Assembly: GCA_018365455.1 (NCBI GenBank)
Contig: JAGZJZ010000009.1
Coordinates: 62,001 to 126,000, forward strand
DNA from: Clostridiales bacterium
Lineage (GTDB): Bacteria; Bacillota; Clostridia; Lachnospirales; Lachnospiraceae
Reading direction: 5' to 3'
DNA: 64,000 nucleotides
The position numbers were made by a program, and so were the translations under genes. The notes below the pieces were generated by a model. It was given only the letters and a program-made list of their open reading frames with translations. It did not search any database and had not been told where the DNA came from. This document shows positions 26,474 to 37,900 of this stretch, piece after piece (positions within the stretch are counted from its first letter, which is position 1; each line of letters begins with the position of its first letter).

Positions 26474-27280
26474 TTACTTGATTACATAGACCTTTTCTCC
26501 TGGGACCGTTTCCTTACTCTCGTCTATCCCCACATCTCTAGGCAGGCAAAATGCTGGACGGACTCCCGCAACGATTGACACTGCCGCAAAACCCACCCGC
26601 CCATCGCTTCCTACCCCTATTGCCACTGTATCTCCCCCTCCCATGCTAGGACTCCTCAGCCACCAGCCAGACTCTTTCCCATTCTCATCTGTTGTCTTCA
26701 TTCTAGTAAAATCATCTTTGAAGTATTTTAGCGGCTTACCTTCATGAATGTAACCGGAACCTCTACGCGCCATTTCCGTATAGGATAATAAAAATGCTTT
26801 CCGTTCAATTTGAATTGTATCTGAATTCTCTCCATAATAAGCAGACATTGCAATGATCTCAATAGGACTTTGAACGATCAGGGCACGCAGTTCTTCCGGC
26901 AAGGTATCCAGATACACATTGCTCAGATAATCATCCAGGTTACTGTTTTCATAATATGCAGTCTGCTGATAATATGTATGATATGGCTGCCGTTCATCCA
27001 GCACATACTTCCGTAAAAGCAGGACATTCCCATCACCGTTGTAATCATTATCCACTACCAGGTACGGCTGGTAACCCGCTGTCTCTTCCCTGATATATAC
27101 GGTATTGCCATTTCGCTTATTCACTGTGTATGCCAATTCATTTAATGTCTCTGGCTGTTTATAAGGTATTAATTTAGAGACAAACCCTATAAATATGCCG
27201 GTTACTGCTGCTAACACCAAAAGTCCTGCTGCTGTTGCCGCCAAAATAGCTGCCGCCGCCACTACTCTCTTCTTTTCCAT
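26474..27280 (-). CDS. Membrane-anchored DUF6273-type protein
   Basis: 268 residues: an N-terminal membrane segment (about 7-34) and an extracytoplasmic domain with the DUF6273-like features SNLDDYLSNVYLDTLPEEL, GWWLRSPSMGGGDTVAIGVGSDGRV and VAGVRPAFCLP. Such domains are common in Clostridial exoproteins and have no established function; the WWLRSP core resembles that of surface proteins with C-type-lectin-like or fibrobacter-type folds. The gene lies between the trigger-factor-like lipoprotein and the giant GLUG protein, with short gaps (67 and 49 bp). An accessory role in exporting or anchoring the giant protein is possible but not supported beyond position. Confidence 0.65.
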   Translation of the reverse strand: MEKKRVVAAAAILAATAAGLLVLAAVTGIFIGFVSKLIPYKQPETLNELAYTVNKRNGNTVYIREETAGYQPYLVVDNDYNGDGNVLLLRKYVLDERQPYHTYYQQTAYYENSNLDDYLSNVYLDTLPEELRALIVQSPIEIIAMSAYYGENSDTIQIERKAFLLSYTEMARRGSGYIHEGKPLKYFKDDFTRMKTTDENGKESGWWLRSPSMGGGDTVAIGVGSDGRVGFAAVSIVAGVRPAFCLPRDVGIDESKETVPGEKVYVIK

Positions 27281-27347
27281 TCACTTCCCCCCTCTTTCAA
27301 CACCCTGATACTTGAATCATTTCTTTTCGCCATGCCGTTTTTTAGAC

Positions 27348-28148
27348 TTATTTCTTTTCTTTCGCATTCTTGAGCAGCCATTCCATTACCACTTCGTTTT
27401 GAAGCGCTATTTCCTGTTCTTTTTCATTCAATCTGGCTCCCATATCCCGCTCCTTGTCGTCACCCCCATATTCAAACGCTTTATTCGTAAATTTTTCATC
27501 CGTAAGCTCCAGCTTCTCCTTCTTCGCAATTGCTCCCAATATTAAATCGATTACCTCTTGGCCCTCCTCCGGCTCTTTGATGACTTCGGTATGCTCAAGT
27601 AAGTAACTTTCAATTTGCTGAAACTGCTCCTGGCGCCAGGTTTCCTGCGCCTCTTTTTCCATTTCCTCCCTGATTCTTGCTTTTTCTTCCTGAAAGGAAG
27701 GATTTACTTCCAGAATGGATTTAATCGTAACCGTATAAATTCCATCTACCTCAAAGGTATCTCCGACAGAATGTCCCTTTACCTGCTCCCGAAATCCTTC
27801 TGCCAGGTGTTCTGACCCCACTGGTACATTCATATCCTGCGTGGTAATCTCCTCCCCGTTTATTTTCTCTGTCAGATCGATGATAATCCGGTCGCCGTCC
27901 TTAACCTTTTTTCGTTTGGTATCTACATACAATTCCTGATCAAATCCTGCATTCATAGAAAACAGGTTTTCAACCCTTTCTTCTGAAATCGTTTCTGGTT
28001 CTCCTTTGCTAATCTCAATTCCTTTATAATTGCCAAGGTTTACGTACTCATTTGAAATATCTTTTTGGCTGCATCCCGGGAAAATAAACATCCCGCATAC
28101 CAAACCAATCATACTGATTTTTCTTAATAACACAGAGCGTACTCTCAT
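27348..28148 (-). CDS. Trigger-factor-like (FKBP-type) foldase lipoprotein
   Basis: 266 residues. The N-terminal signal ends in the probable lipobox FPGC (Cys26), so the protein should be tethered outside the membrane. A trigger-factor-like FKBP domain follows (about 65-155: VKDGDRIIIDLTEKINGEEI, then VPVGSEHLAEGFREQVKGHSVGDTFEV), then a long helical C-terminal part rich in Glu/Gln. Cytoplasmic trigger factor is a ribosome-bound chaperone; this version lacks the ribosome-binding domain and is exported. It is the first gene of the operon that ends with the giant GLUG/lipase protein, so a dedicated folding role for that exoprotein is a reasonable inference. The 285 bases upstream hold only a terminator of the preceding regulator and a leader with no convincing gene. 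Confidence 0.75.
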   Translation of the reverse strand: MRVRSVLLRKISMIGLVCGMFIFPGCSQKDISNEYVNLGNYKGIEISKGEPETISEERVENLFSMNAGFDQELYVDTKRKKVKDGDRIIIDLTEKINGEEITTQDMNVPVGSEHLAEGFREQVKGHSVGDTFEVDGIYTVTIKSILEVNPSFQEEKARIREEMEKEAQETWRQEQFQQIESYLLEHTEVIKEPEEGQEVIDLILGAIAKKEKLELTDEKFTNKAFEYGGDDKERDMGARLNEKEQEIALQNEVVMEWLLKNAKEKK

Positions 28149-28400
28149 AACTTCAATCCCCTTTCATAATGAACCTAATTTTTTCTCTCAGTTCCCGGAA
28201 GGAAGCTTTCAGCCAATATGCTGCATACCTTACGGGTTATTCTCAATTGTTCTTTGGATAAGTATCCATCCTGTTTTTTACACCTATATTTATAACAATA
28301 TCATAAATCCATCACATAGATTGCCATGACGTATTGAATTGCTCCTTTTATGTCATAAAAAGACGCTATGTTTTCATCTATATCAGTATTATAAAAAAGC

Positions 28401-28432
28401 CAAAAACCCCGCTGTAACCAACGGGGTTTTTG
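28401..28432 (-). terminator. Intrinsic terminator of the YesM/YesN-type operon
   Basis: The perfect 11-bp stem CAAAAACCCCG/CGGGGTTTTTG (28401-28411 and 28422-28432) has a 10-base loop and is followed on the minus strand by T-rich sequence (TTTTTGGCTTTTTT). It starts 2 bases after the regulator stop codon. Confidence 0.92.
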
Positions 28433-28433
28433 A

Positions 28434-29999
28434 CTATTTTTTGCCTTCCTTTTTATAATTAACCGGACTCATCTGGCAAAGTTTTTTAAATATTCTATTA
28501 AAATGCTCCACACTGTTATACCCTACACTCTGGCTGATCTCATAAATTTTCATATCCGTTTTTCGAATCAGCTCTTTTGCTTTTGAGATACGGAATTCCA
28601 TCAGGTAACTGCTGAAGTTGGTGCCTGTCTCTTTTGTAAAACGGGTGCTGAAGTATTTTTCGTTTAATCCCACAAAGTCCGCTACATTTCCCAGGGACAG
28701 CTCCGGATTAGCATAATTATCCCAGATAAAGCGCTTTGCTTTTTGGATCACGTCATTCTGTCTTCTGTCATAGTTATGTTCCAGGTAATCCATGATCCAG
28801 CGAAGGTAATTGGTCATCCAGATCTCCATTTCCTTCAGACTGGTTATCCGCTGTACTTTTTCGTAGTAATCCACTTCCTGAGGAAATACCTTCAGGATAT
28901 CGTCGTTGTTTTCTCTCAGGGACATGGAAACCTGATAGATCATATAGATACTCTCTATTTTTGCCTGCTCAAATCCAATTTTGTAAAAGTCCGTGAAGAT
29001 CCTCTGACAGCTCTGTTCAAATGCCGCATTATCCAGAGATTTCAAACTGTCCTTTAAATCCTGATAACGAATTCCTGCCAAAACCGCTTCCCGTATATCA
29101 ACTTTTTGCTGGATATCCATTGTAAATACATCCGTTTTTTCAAAAATGCTCTGAAAGGTCAGCAAGAATCCCGCTGTTTCCATGCATTCCAGAAACCGGG
29201 ATGCCCCGGAGCCAATCTGGCTGATCCCCGCAATAGCCGGGAGATTCATATAGTTTTTCCAGTTGTTTAGAATCTGCCTGCTTACCGACTGCACCCGGTT
29301 CTTTCTGTTTTCATCTGCATCCTTTGCCCGGTAATACAGCAGGTAGGAAGACGGAGACAGGGAACAGATCGTACATTTGGAAGCAACCATGGGTATCTGA
29401 TTTGCAATTTCCAGCATTGGCTTTATCAATGCATCATCCAGGTCATTCCCAAACCGGAATACCTGTTGTTTGAAATCCACAATTTCAAAACGAACGATAT
29501 AATAATAATCTTCAAAAAACGATTCTTTTAACTCTGTCCGTCCAAGAGCCATATCCTGTAATATCTGGCTTTCCCCCACTGGTTTAACCGCAGTTCTGCC
29601 TGCCGGACTGCTCCCCTTTACTTTTTGAATTTCATTTGCAATACGTTCCAGATGGCTGCTCAGCATAATTTCATTGATATCCGATTTCAGCAGATAGTCC
29701 AGTGCCCCCAGCCGGAATGCCTCCCGAACCAGCAAAAAATCATCGTAACCGCTCAGCGCCAGAATGACAGGAACCTGCTCCATCTGATTTACCTGTTTGA
29801 TTAAGGTAATGCCGTCCATAATGGGCATTTTCATATCGGTAATCAGGAGGTCAACGGGGGTGTCCTTTAATTTTTTCAGTGCCTGCTGCCCATTTTTTGC
29901 ATCCCCTGCAATTTCAAACCCATACTTCTCCCAATCCAAGATCGTATGCAGTGTGGTCCTTACGATCATATCATCATCTACAAACATAACTCTGTACAT
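28434..29999 (-). CDS. YesN-type response regulator with AraC-family DNA-binding domain
   Basis: 521 residues: a receiver domain (1-120) with phospho-acceptor Asp55 in LLITDMKMPIMDG and the acidic pocket VDDD, a variable helical middle, and a C-terminal AraC double helix-turn-helix (about 420-518: LSLGNVADFVGLNEKYFSTRF and IYEISQSVGYNSVEHFNRIFKK). It is the output partner of the sensor kinase encoded 18 bp upstream. Such YesM/YesN pairs control carbohydrate transporters and glycosidases in Firmicutes. Likely targets are the nearby ABC operon or giant exoprotein operons, but I found no shared operator to prove it. Start ATG at 29997-29999 with GGGAGGAAA upstream. Confidence 0.93.
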   Translation of the reverse strand: MYRVMFVDDDMIVRTTLHTILDWEKYGFEIAGDAKNGQQALKKLKDTPVDLLITDMKMPIMDGITLIKQVNQMEQVPVILALSGYDDFLLVREAFRLGALDYLLKSDINEIMLSSHLERIANEIQKVKGSSPAGRTAVKPVGESQILQDMALGRTELKESFFEDYYYIVRFEIVDFKQQVFRFGNDLDDALIKPMLEIANQIPMVASKCTICSLSPSSYLLYYRAKDADENRKNRVQSVSRQILNNWKNYMNLPAIAGISQIGSGASRFLECMETAGFLLTFQSIFEKTDVFTMDIQQKVDIREAVLAGIRYQDLKDSLKSLDNAAFEQSCQRIFTDFYKIGFEQAKIESIYMIYQVSMSLRENNDDILKVFPQEVDYYEKVQRITSLKEMEIWMTNYLRWIMDYLEHNYDRRQNDVIQKAKRFIWDNYANPELSLGNVADFVGLNEKYFSTRFTKETGTNFSSYLMEFRISKAKELIRKTDMKIYEISQSVGYNSVEHFNRIFKKLCQMSPVNYKKEGKK

Positions 30000-30017
30000 C
30001 TTCTTTTCCTCCCTGCT

Positions 30018-31802
30018 TCAATCCCGTGTTACAATCTGCACGTTCTGCTTCGTACTTTTGCGTGGTATCTCTATGGTTGTTCTGGTATATTTTCCGGGTT
30101 CGCTCACAATGCTCATCTCACACGTCTTCCCAAAATTCAGCTTCAGCCTGCTGTATACATTGGAGATTCCAATACTGTAATTGTCCTCCTTATCCTCCTT
30201 TGGTTTTAAAATTTCACTGATCTGAGCTTCTGTCATGCCCTTTCCATTGTCTTCAATGACAATACAAAGCCTGTCTTCTTCCTGATAAGCCCGCAGCTGT
30301 ATTTCTCCGATATCTTCCATTTCACTGAATCCATGGACAATACAGTTTTCTATAATCGGCTGTAGAATCAGCCTGGGAACCAGATCCTCCATGCACCCTT
30401 CTCCCACATCTGCCGTATAGTCAAATCCATCGGAATAGCGCACCTTCATCAGGAAAATATAGCTGCTGAGCACTTCCAGCTCTTCTTTTAAGGTGTAAAA
30501 ACTGCCGTTCCTCCGAAAAGAACAGGACAGTATGCGGATTAAAGCTTCCGCCATATTTTTAATGCCGTCAAACTTCGATACCTGTGCCATAAAACGAATG
30601 GAACTCAAAGTGTTCACCAGAAAATGAGGATTGATCTGTGACTGGAGTGCCCTGATTTCCGCCTCATGCTTCATCTGCTGCTGCTGTTCATTATCTCGAA
30701 TCAATACTTTTAGCCTGCGCACCATGCGGTTGAATGAGTGGATCATCGTTCTGATCTCGGACTGCCCGCTGATGGGTATATGTACTTCAAGGCTTCCGCC
30801 CTCTACCTGCTTCAGCCCCTCAATTACTTCATTTACCGGATGAATAATACGCTTCAGGAAGATACTGGAGAACAGATAAAACAACATAAACAGTACAACG
30901 GTAATCACAGTTATAATCCCTGCTATTTTATTAAATTCCTCCAGAAGAATCTGAGAATCTACCACGCTGACCAGCTTCCATCCGGTAGGGCTGATCTCCT
31001 TCATCAAATAGGTAAAAGCTGTCCCTTCCGTATGCTCCCGTACGATACTCTGGTTCAGGTCCAGATTATCCGGAAGTACAATTTCTTCATCACTGACATT
31101 CAGAAGTACCTCTTTGTTTTCGTCTACCAGGTACATGGTGCCCAGACTCTTCTCCTTGTTATATTCCCGCATCATGTTCCCGATTTCCGCCTGAATAAAC
31201 AAGGTCGCCATTTCGATCTTGTTGGTTCTGTCCAGGCTGTTGTCCGGTGACAGCCCCGCTGCAATGGTGAACTGATATTTTGTTTTCAATGAATAGGTGA
31301 CTTTAGATGAATAACTGCCTATACAAACATTATTCTTATTTGACAACGCCTGCTGGTACCACTTTGACTGTCTGATTTCCGTCTGTGGAATCACCAGGTC
31401 ATCCTTGATATATGTGTTGTCCCCGCTGACCATGTAGAATACGGATGCCAGCATGTCATCACTTGGGATCATCATATAATTAAAGGTTTCCCGCAAAATC
31501 TTTTCGAAGTTATATTTATTAAATGCATTGGTATCATCTGTTTTCGATGCCAATGCCAGCACATCACTGTTATTTACATTGCACAGATGGGACAGTCGCA
31601 TGGAGACATTGTCTATTTCTTCTTCCAGCGTCTTCTCCACATTTGCCTGTACCAGTTCTATTTTATCTGTAGCGGAACGAAGCATCATTGTCCTGACGAT
31701 GGCAAACGATCCGATAATAATAAATAAAATGGGTATCACAATCAATATTAAGAAACTGCTGTAATATGTGAATTGTAAACGGTTTTTCTTTTCAGTAAAC
31801 AT
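30018..31802 (-). CDS. YesM-type sensor histidine kinase
   Basis: About 594 residues. Membrane helix 1 (about 14-38), a dCACHE-like extracellular sensor domain, helix 2 (about 290-312, IAGIITVITVVLFMLFYLFSS), a HAMP linker, a His_kinase domain with the phospho-acceptor motif QINPHFLVNTLSS, and a C-terminal HATPase with IIENCIVHGF and the G-box IEDNGKGM. It would sense an extracellular ligand and phosphorylate the YesN-type regulator encoded next. The best start is the ATG at 31800-31802 (MFTEKKNR), directly after a G-rich site. A longer frame back to 31925 has no ribosome-binding site and would add non-conserved residues. Confidence 0.92.
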   Translation of the reverse strand: MFTEKKNRLQFTYYSSFLILIVIPILFIIIGSFAIVRTMMLRSATDKIELVQANVEKTLEEEIDNVSMRLSHLCNVNNSDVLALASKTDDTNAFNKYNFEKILRETFNYMMIPSDDMLASVFYMVSGDNTYIKDDLVIPQTEIRQSKWYQQALSNKNNVCIGSYSSKVTYSLKTKYQFTIAAGLSPDNSLDRTNKIEMATLFIQAEIGNMMREYNKEKSLGTMYLVDENKEVLLNVSDEEIVLPDNLDLNQSIVREHTEGTAFTYLMKEISPTGWKLVSVVDSQILLEEFNKIAGIITVITVVLFMLFYLFSSIFLKRIIHPVNEVIEGLKQVEGGSLEVHIPISGQSEIRTMIHSFNRMVRRLKVLIRDNEQQQQMKHEAEIRALQSQINPHFLVNTLSSIRFMAQVSKFDGIKNMAEALIRILSCSFRRNGSFYTLKEELEVLSSYIFLMKVRYSDGFDYTADVGEGCMEDLVPRLILQPIIENCIVHGFSEMEDIGEIQLRAYQEEDRLCIVIEDNGKGMTEAQISEILKPKEDKEDNYSIGISNVYSRLKLNFGKTCEMSIVSEPGKYTRTTIEIPRKSTKQNVQIVTRD

Positions 31803-31822
31803 CCCCAACCCCCCCAAATCCC
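31803..31822 (-). promoter_or_regulatory. G-rich ribosome-binding region with G-quadruplex potential
   Basis: On the minus strand GGG-ATTT-GGGGGGG-TT-GGGG immediately precedes the kinase ATG. It can be parsed as four G-tracts with short loops, the canonical quadruplex pattern, and overlaps the only possible Shine-Dalgarno sequence. Confidence 0.5.
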
Positions 31823-31940
31823 TTTTGTATTTTCCGATTATATCATGAAGTTTGTGAAGATACAACCGATTGGAATCAGAGAACGCGTATACGAGATAAT
31901 AAACGCAAAGCGCTGTTCGTTTCATATATTGCCATCAAAA

Positions 31941-31977
31941 GAAGACTGCCCTGGGTTATACCCCCCGGGCAGTCTTC
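31941..31977 (-). terminator. Intrinsic terminator after the GH2 gene
   Basis: The stem GAAGACTGCCC/GGGCAGTCTTC (31941-31951 and 31967-31977) is followed on the minus strand by TTTT. It starts 7 bases after the GH2 stop and separates it from the kinase operon. Confidence 0.85.
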
Positions 31978-31983
31978 CGTCAA

Positions 31984-34900
31984 CTATTTAATCTTCACTG
32001 TCTTAGCCTGTCCACCATTTTTAAATATTTTCTTATAAGCAGATGCCTTTTTGTTAGGCACATTAATATAAGCGTTCTTATGGATTCCGCTAAATGCTTT
32101 ACTGTCAACTTTATTTACTTTTGTAGATTTAATTACAATACTCTTTAATAATTTGTCATTATAGAATGCTTTGCTTCCAATGCTCTTCAGTCCCTTACCA
32201 ATCGTTACCGATTTCAGATTTTTACAGCCTGCAAATGCATAAGAACCAATTTTGCTTACGTTATCTGCAATCTTAACTGTTTTCAGCTTTGTATTGTTTT
32301 TAAATGCATTCTTATCAATTTCGGTAACCTTAAAGGTATAACCATTTAGCTTCACAGTCTTTGGAACACTGATAGAATTATAGGTTTTTTTCCTGGCTTT
32401 CATTACTTTCACGGTTCCGTATTTGGATGAAGATTTAGTTACCTTGTATACCAGGCTGCTAACGGTATAAACAGCGTTTTTCTTAGGTACAGCCGGTTTT
32501 ACCTTGAGCTGAGCCATAGCGTCACTTAAGTTCTTCACTGCGGCATTTACTGCTGCCTGGTCATTCTTATTAACTGCTTCTGCCGCTGCCAGCGCTGCTT
32601 TTACTTTTGCATAAGAATCTGAGGTATATTTGTTCCCATCCAGTTTCTTTGCTTCTGCAATCTTCTGGCTTAATGCACCCAGGTCTACCGGTTTGATTTT
32701 CAGCTGTGCAATGGCATCACCTAATGCTTTTGCTGCTGCATCGACTGCTGCCTGGTCTTTTTTATTGACTGCTTCTGCTGCTGCCAGTGCTGATTTTACT
32801 CTGGCATAAGAATCAGCCGTGTATTTAGCCTGGTCTATTCTCTTTGCCTCTGCAATCTTGTTATTCAGTACCGTCAGATCAATTGGCTTTAATACCAGCT
32901 GGTTAAGCGCTTCTCTGACTGCAGAAACTGCCTGATCAATTGCCTGCTGATCGTAACGGTCAGCATCCAGTGCTGCATCCAGTGCTGCTTTCACCCTATT
33001 GTAAGAATCTGCCGTATACTTGGCTGCATCCACTTTTCTGGCTTCTGCAATAATTGCATCCAGTGCTTTTGGATCTGCCAATTCCATTAATTCACCGTCT
33101 ATAAACTGGTTATTGACTGCAGCATTGTCAATCGTAGTAGTTCCATTGACATTCATAATACCAATCTGACCTGCAGCAAATGCAGTATCTTCTGCTATTA
33201 TGAGAGCTTCCCTGCTGTCATTCTTATAAGCTTTGATCACGGATCCCTGCATTTCAACGGTTAATCGGTAAGTCTTGCCTGCCTGCAGGCGCATGCCGGT
33301 TTCCGCCAGAACGGTTGTCTTGCCATTTTCCGATTTTACAATCTGGACTTTATCATTTTTTGCATCTGCAACCAGCTGGTATCCGCTGATTCCTGTTGAA
33401 CTGCTTACGGTACGCAGCAACAGTGCGGATACGGAATCTTCCGTTCCCGGTTTTACATCTGCCGCAAATAAAGCATCTTTTATTTTATTGCTGTCAACCA
33501 GGGAGTATGCTCCCTTAGACCCTGAGGTATATGCTCCGTCTACTATCTTCCAGTTTCCGTTTGCTTCCCATTCATCGCTGCCTTTTTCAAATGTGCTGCT
33601 ATAACGGGGGATACTTGCCACGTGTATATTGTCCAGGGTTGCTGCTACCCGGTAACCTCTGACAGCCACGCCGCCCTCCAGGTAGGTAGAATCGTTAATA
33701 TCTACACATGGTACTGCGGCATCATCCACATAGATCTGAATTCTGGAGCCAAATACAGCTACACGCAGTGTATGCGTACTTCCTACAATTAACTCCGGTA
33801 CGGTAACTTTGGCAAGTTCTTTCCAGCCCTGGCTCATACGTCCAAGCTGTACATAACGGTCACCGATACCTGCGTAATATCCATTTGCACCATCCGGGCC
33901 CAAATTATAGTTGGAAGAGCGGAATACAAATCCTGCATTTCCGTGTGTTTGTGATGAATTGGTTACTTTTATATCCATTTCGTAGATACCGTCTGACATG
34001 GAGACATCCTTCATAATCATTTTGTCGCCCTGATCAGAAGCACTCATATTCAGCGCGCCGTTAACTACATTTCCACTCCATGCATTGCCCATAACTTCGT
34101 AACGTTTGGTATAGTCAGCATCACTGAAATCATCCAATACTTCAACGTCTTTTACCGTGTCGTCAATCTCAGTCTTAACTGCTTCATAAGACTCCGGTGA
34201 AACTACAAGATCGGATACCGTATTTGTTTTGGATGCATTGACCGTGATTCCTCCGGTAAAGCCGCTTCTGTCATAGACATTGATAACTGCTTCCGGATTA
34301 TTGTCTGCAAATACACGAATCTGCTCGTCAAACAAGGTTACTTTTACGTGATGAGCGCCTGCCGCCAGTCCTGCTGCTTCTCCAATTACCTCATTTGTCT
34401 TCTTATTTGTAACGGTAATGCTGCTTCCTCCGTTTGCAAGAGCGATGACATATCCTTCCTTCTCTCCCGCTCTTACATTCAGATTGGAATTTCCGGATAA
34501 CACGCCTTCGGCACTGTAATTATCAGAGGTTGTGTTAATATTTTTAACTGCTGTTACCTGATCTGCCTTTTCAATGTCCACCGGGTTTAAAATAATGGTT
34601 GGATTTACAGCATATCTTCCGTAAACGGAGTTGTAAATACGAAGTCCGTTCTGGTTTGCTGCATCCGCTTTTACTGCATAAGTAACTTTCATTACTTTGC
34701 TTTCACCCATAGCTGCCTTAATTTCAGCCAGTTTTTCCCTGGATACGCTTAAGTTTACCAGATAACCAAAGTCACCTGCACTGGTTGCACCGTTATAAGG
34801 AGCATTCAGGGAAAGTGTTCCTCTCATATCCCTTGGGTTGTCCGGAAGGTATACGGTGTCAATCTCTACACCGTTTACGGAAACGGTCATATCTGATGCC

Positions 34901-37900
34901 ACTGCTCTGCCTTCTGCCGTCTGGCTGAATTCGGAGCTGTAAGAAGAATGGTTTTTATCGGTTCCTGTCATTCCTTTATAGGAAGATGCCTCTGCAATTA
35001 TCTTCATGCCATTTAAGGAATCCAGATTAAAGTTCTCCGGTAATGTGTAGCTGTAATCCTGGCTGCCGGTCCCTTCTGTTGTAACCATCTTACGGTCGTT
35101 TACAGCTGCTTTCATGGTAATGGAACCTTTTTCATTATCCAGAGTCATTTCTTTATTATCGCTTGATGCATCTGCAACTACGATGTTGGTAAAGTTTTTC
35201 GCAATCTTAGCTCCGTCAGGTCCTTCAATCCATACGGTTAAAGTTCCTACGCAAGCCTGGGCCGGTACACGGAATGAGAGGCTTGCTTCTGCCTTTTCAT
35301 AAGGGATAATATCCATTCCCAGTGTGCCGGCAAGGCCGGTGCTGATATTGTTTCCATAGATGTCTGTTCCGTCAAAACGCCATTTTACCACGGTATTTTC
35401 CGGTACATCATTTGTCCAGCTCATTGCCATAATCTTTGTTTTGATCTTTGCTCCCGGTTTTACATTTTTAATCGGGCTGTCTACGATACCGATATAGGTC
35501 TCCTGAACCAGATCCTTGATTCCCATATCACCGCCATAGGCTACTTCATCATAGCCAAAGATTTTCATTTTTCTGTCATAGGTTAAGATACCGTTGCGTT
35601 CGTACTCAACGTCAAATGGTTCTGTATATACGAAACCACTCTGTTTTTCATATCTTCTTTGTATATCCGTCATGTACTTGAAACAGTAAGAAATGTCGTA
35701 ATCGCCGTCATAGGCAGCAACACCGCCGTATTCACTGTTCAGAAGGGGATCTCCATCCTGCTTGAAGCCAAACTTATAGTTATTTTCGGAACCTACGTAT
35801 GCATTGTTTACCCGGTTCTCCACATCTCCTACCGCACCGTCATAAGACTTGGGATACATATGGTAAGTATTCAGGTCAGACGGCTGTACATGGTCGCTGT
35901 TGCAGGGACTCATATCTTCAATCAGCATATTCGGATAAGCCCCTTTTGTCTTATTGTACAGATATTCAACCCATTCTGCCGTGCTCTTTCCGTCAGCCGC
36001 TTTTACATTCCGGTTCTTGCCGTTGTCATTATATGCCGCATACAGTCCCCAGGTCTCGTTGAACAGCATAACAGACACAATCGACGGATGGTTATAGTTC
36101 ATTTCCATTGCTGCATCCAGGCATTCTTCATAGTATTTTCTGCCAAGAGCTTCTCCGCCTTCTTTGGACGGCACCATAGCGGTTGCATGGGGCATATCCT
36201 GCCATACCATCATACCTAACTTATCGCACCAGTAGTATTGCAGCGGATCTTCGATTTTCAGATGCTTACGGATCATATTGAATCCGGCTTCTTTCATTGC
36301 CAGAATATCGTATTTTAAAGCATCTTCTGAAGGTGCGGTATAGATTCCCTCTTCCCAGAATCCCTGGTCCAGAAGTCCTGACATATAGACCGGTTCATCA
36401 TTGAGATAAATATATTTTACACCCAGGTCTTCGTTGTAATACTTTGCCTCTACCTTACGAAGCCCAAAGTAAGTAGAAAGTTCATCCAGAACATTTCCCT
36501 CCACATCTTTGACGGTCAGAGTACCCTGGTAAAGATTGGGGTCATCATAGTTCCAGAGTTTCTGGTTTGCGATGGCAATCGGAGAGAGTTCTACCGAATT
36601 GGCACCGGATTCTACCTGGATTTCCTGGCTTCCTTCTACCACGGAACCGGTAGGGATATCCACATCATTTTCCATATCATATACGGTACTGGCGAAATCA
36701 TATTCCACTGTAAGAGTCTGGTCTTTGTCTGTGGTGACATCCAGATCATAGGTAACCGTTGCATTGTCAATATCCGATACAGCTTTGGCATTGTCCAGGT
36801 AAGTTGCACTTCTGGCTTCCATACCTACTGTCTGCCAGATTCCGCTTGTATGGATATATCCACAGGGAGCGTTTCTGCCCTGTTTACCGATTAATGCCGG
36901 ATAGCTGTCATCGCCGTAGCTTCCTTTGTCTTCTACCCAAAGAGTGACTACGTTGTCTTCCCCAACATTCATATATTCGGTGACATCCATTTCAAACGCA
37001 CTGTATCCGCCAATGTGTTCTCCCACTTCTTCTCCGTTTACCCAGAGCTTGCATTTCCAGTCTACCGCTCCGAATTTTAAGAAGATTTTCTTACCTTCCC
37101 AGGATTTGTCTACATTTACAGTTTTCTTGTACCATGCCTGTCCTTTATAATCCGGGTCATTGACACCGCTTAAAGAGGATTCCCAGCAAAACGGTACGTT
37201 AATGGATCTGGAAAATTCCTGATCCGGCTTGAACCAGCCTGCATTTTTACCTTCTTCATCTGCATCAAAGTCAAACTCCCAGATTCCGTTTAAATTCACA
37301 TAAGAATCCCGTTCCCAGTCTGCCCTGGGCCGTTCTGTCCTTGTACGTACATCGTCTGTTCCCGGTTTTACAATAATGAGGCCTTTTGAAATCACGGCTG
37401 TATTGCTCTGTATGATTTTCAGCTTGTATGTACCGGTTTCCATATTTGGAATTACAATTTTTGCTTGTTCATTTTTCTGTGATGTTATATCGGCATATAC
37501 CGGAGTCTTCAGGGATTCTCCGGAAGTCTTTACAATTTCAAAACGCTCCGCCTGATCCAGTCCAAAACCATTTACCGTAACATCCCCTTTAAAGTCTTCG
37601 CCTTCTTTTAGGTTCGCTTCGGAAGTATCAATGCTTCCGATATAAATTCCACTATAATTCGACGGAAGGTAAAATGCGGATGATGGAATGGTTGCTTTAT
37701 CCTTCAACCCTTTGTTATTGCTCCAGGACAAAGTTGCATGAGCACCACCTGCGTAATCAAAATATTCCACTTTAATATCATAGAATTTGCCGGCTTCTAA
37801 TTTTACTGCCTTGCTTGTCTGTAATACATCCCATGAATCACCATCCCAGTAATTAAACAGCTGCTCCCCGTTTACCCACAGTCTGATTCCATTGTCAGCA

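Noticed and set aside
28149..28433. A short minus-strand frame in the leader of the trigger-factor-like lipoprotein gene
   Set aside because: Its only long open part has no start codon with a ribosome-binding site and no recognisable features; only the terminator in this gap is reported.
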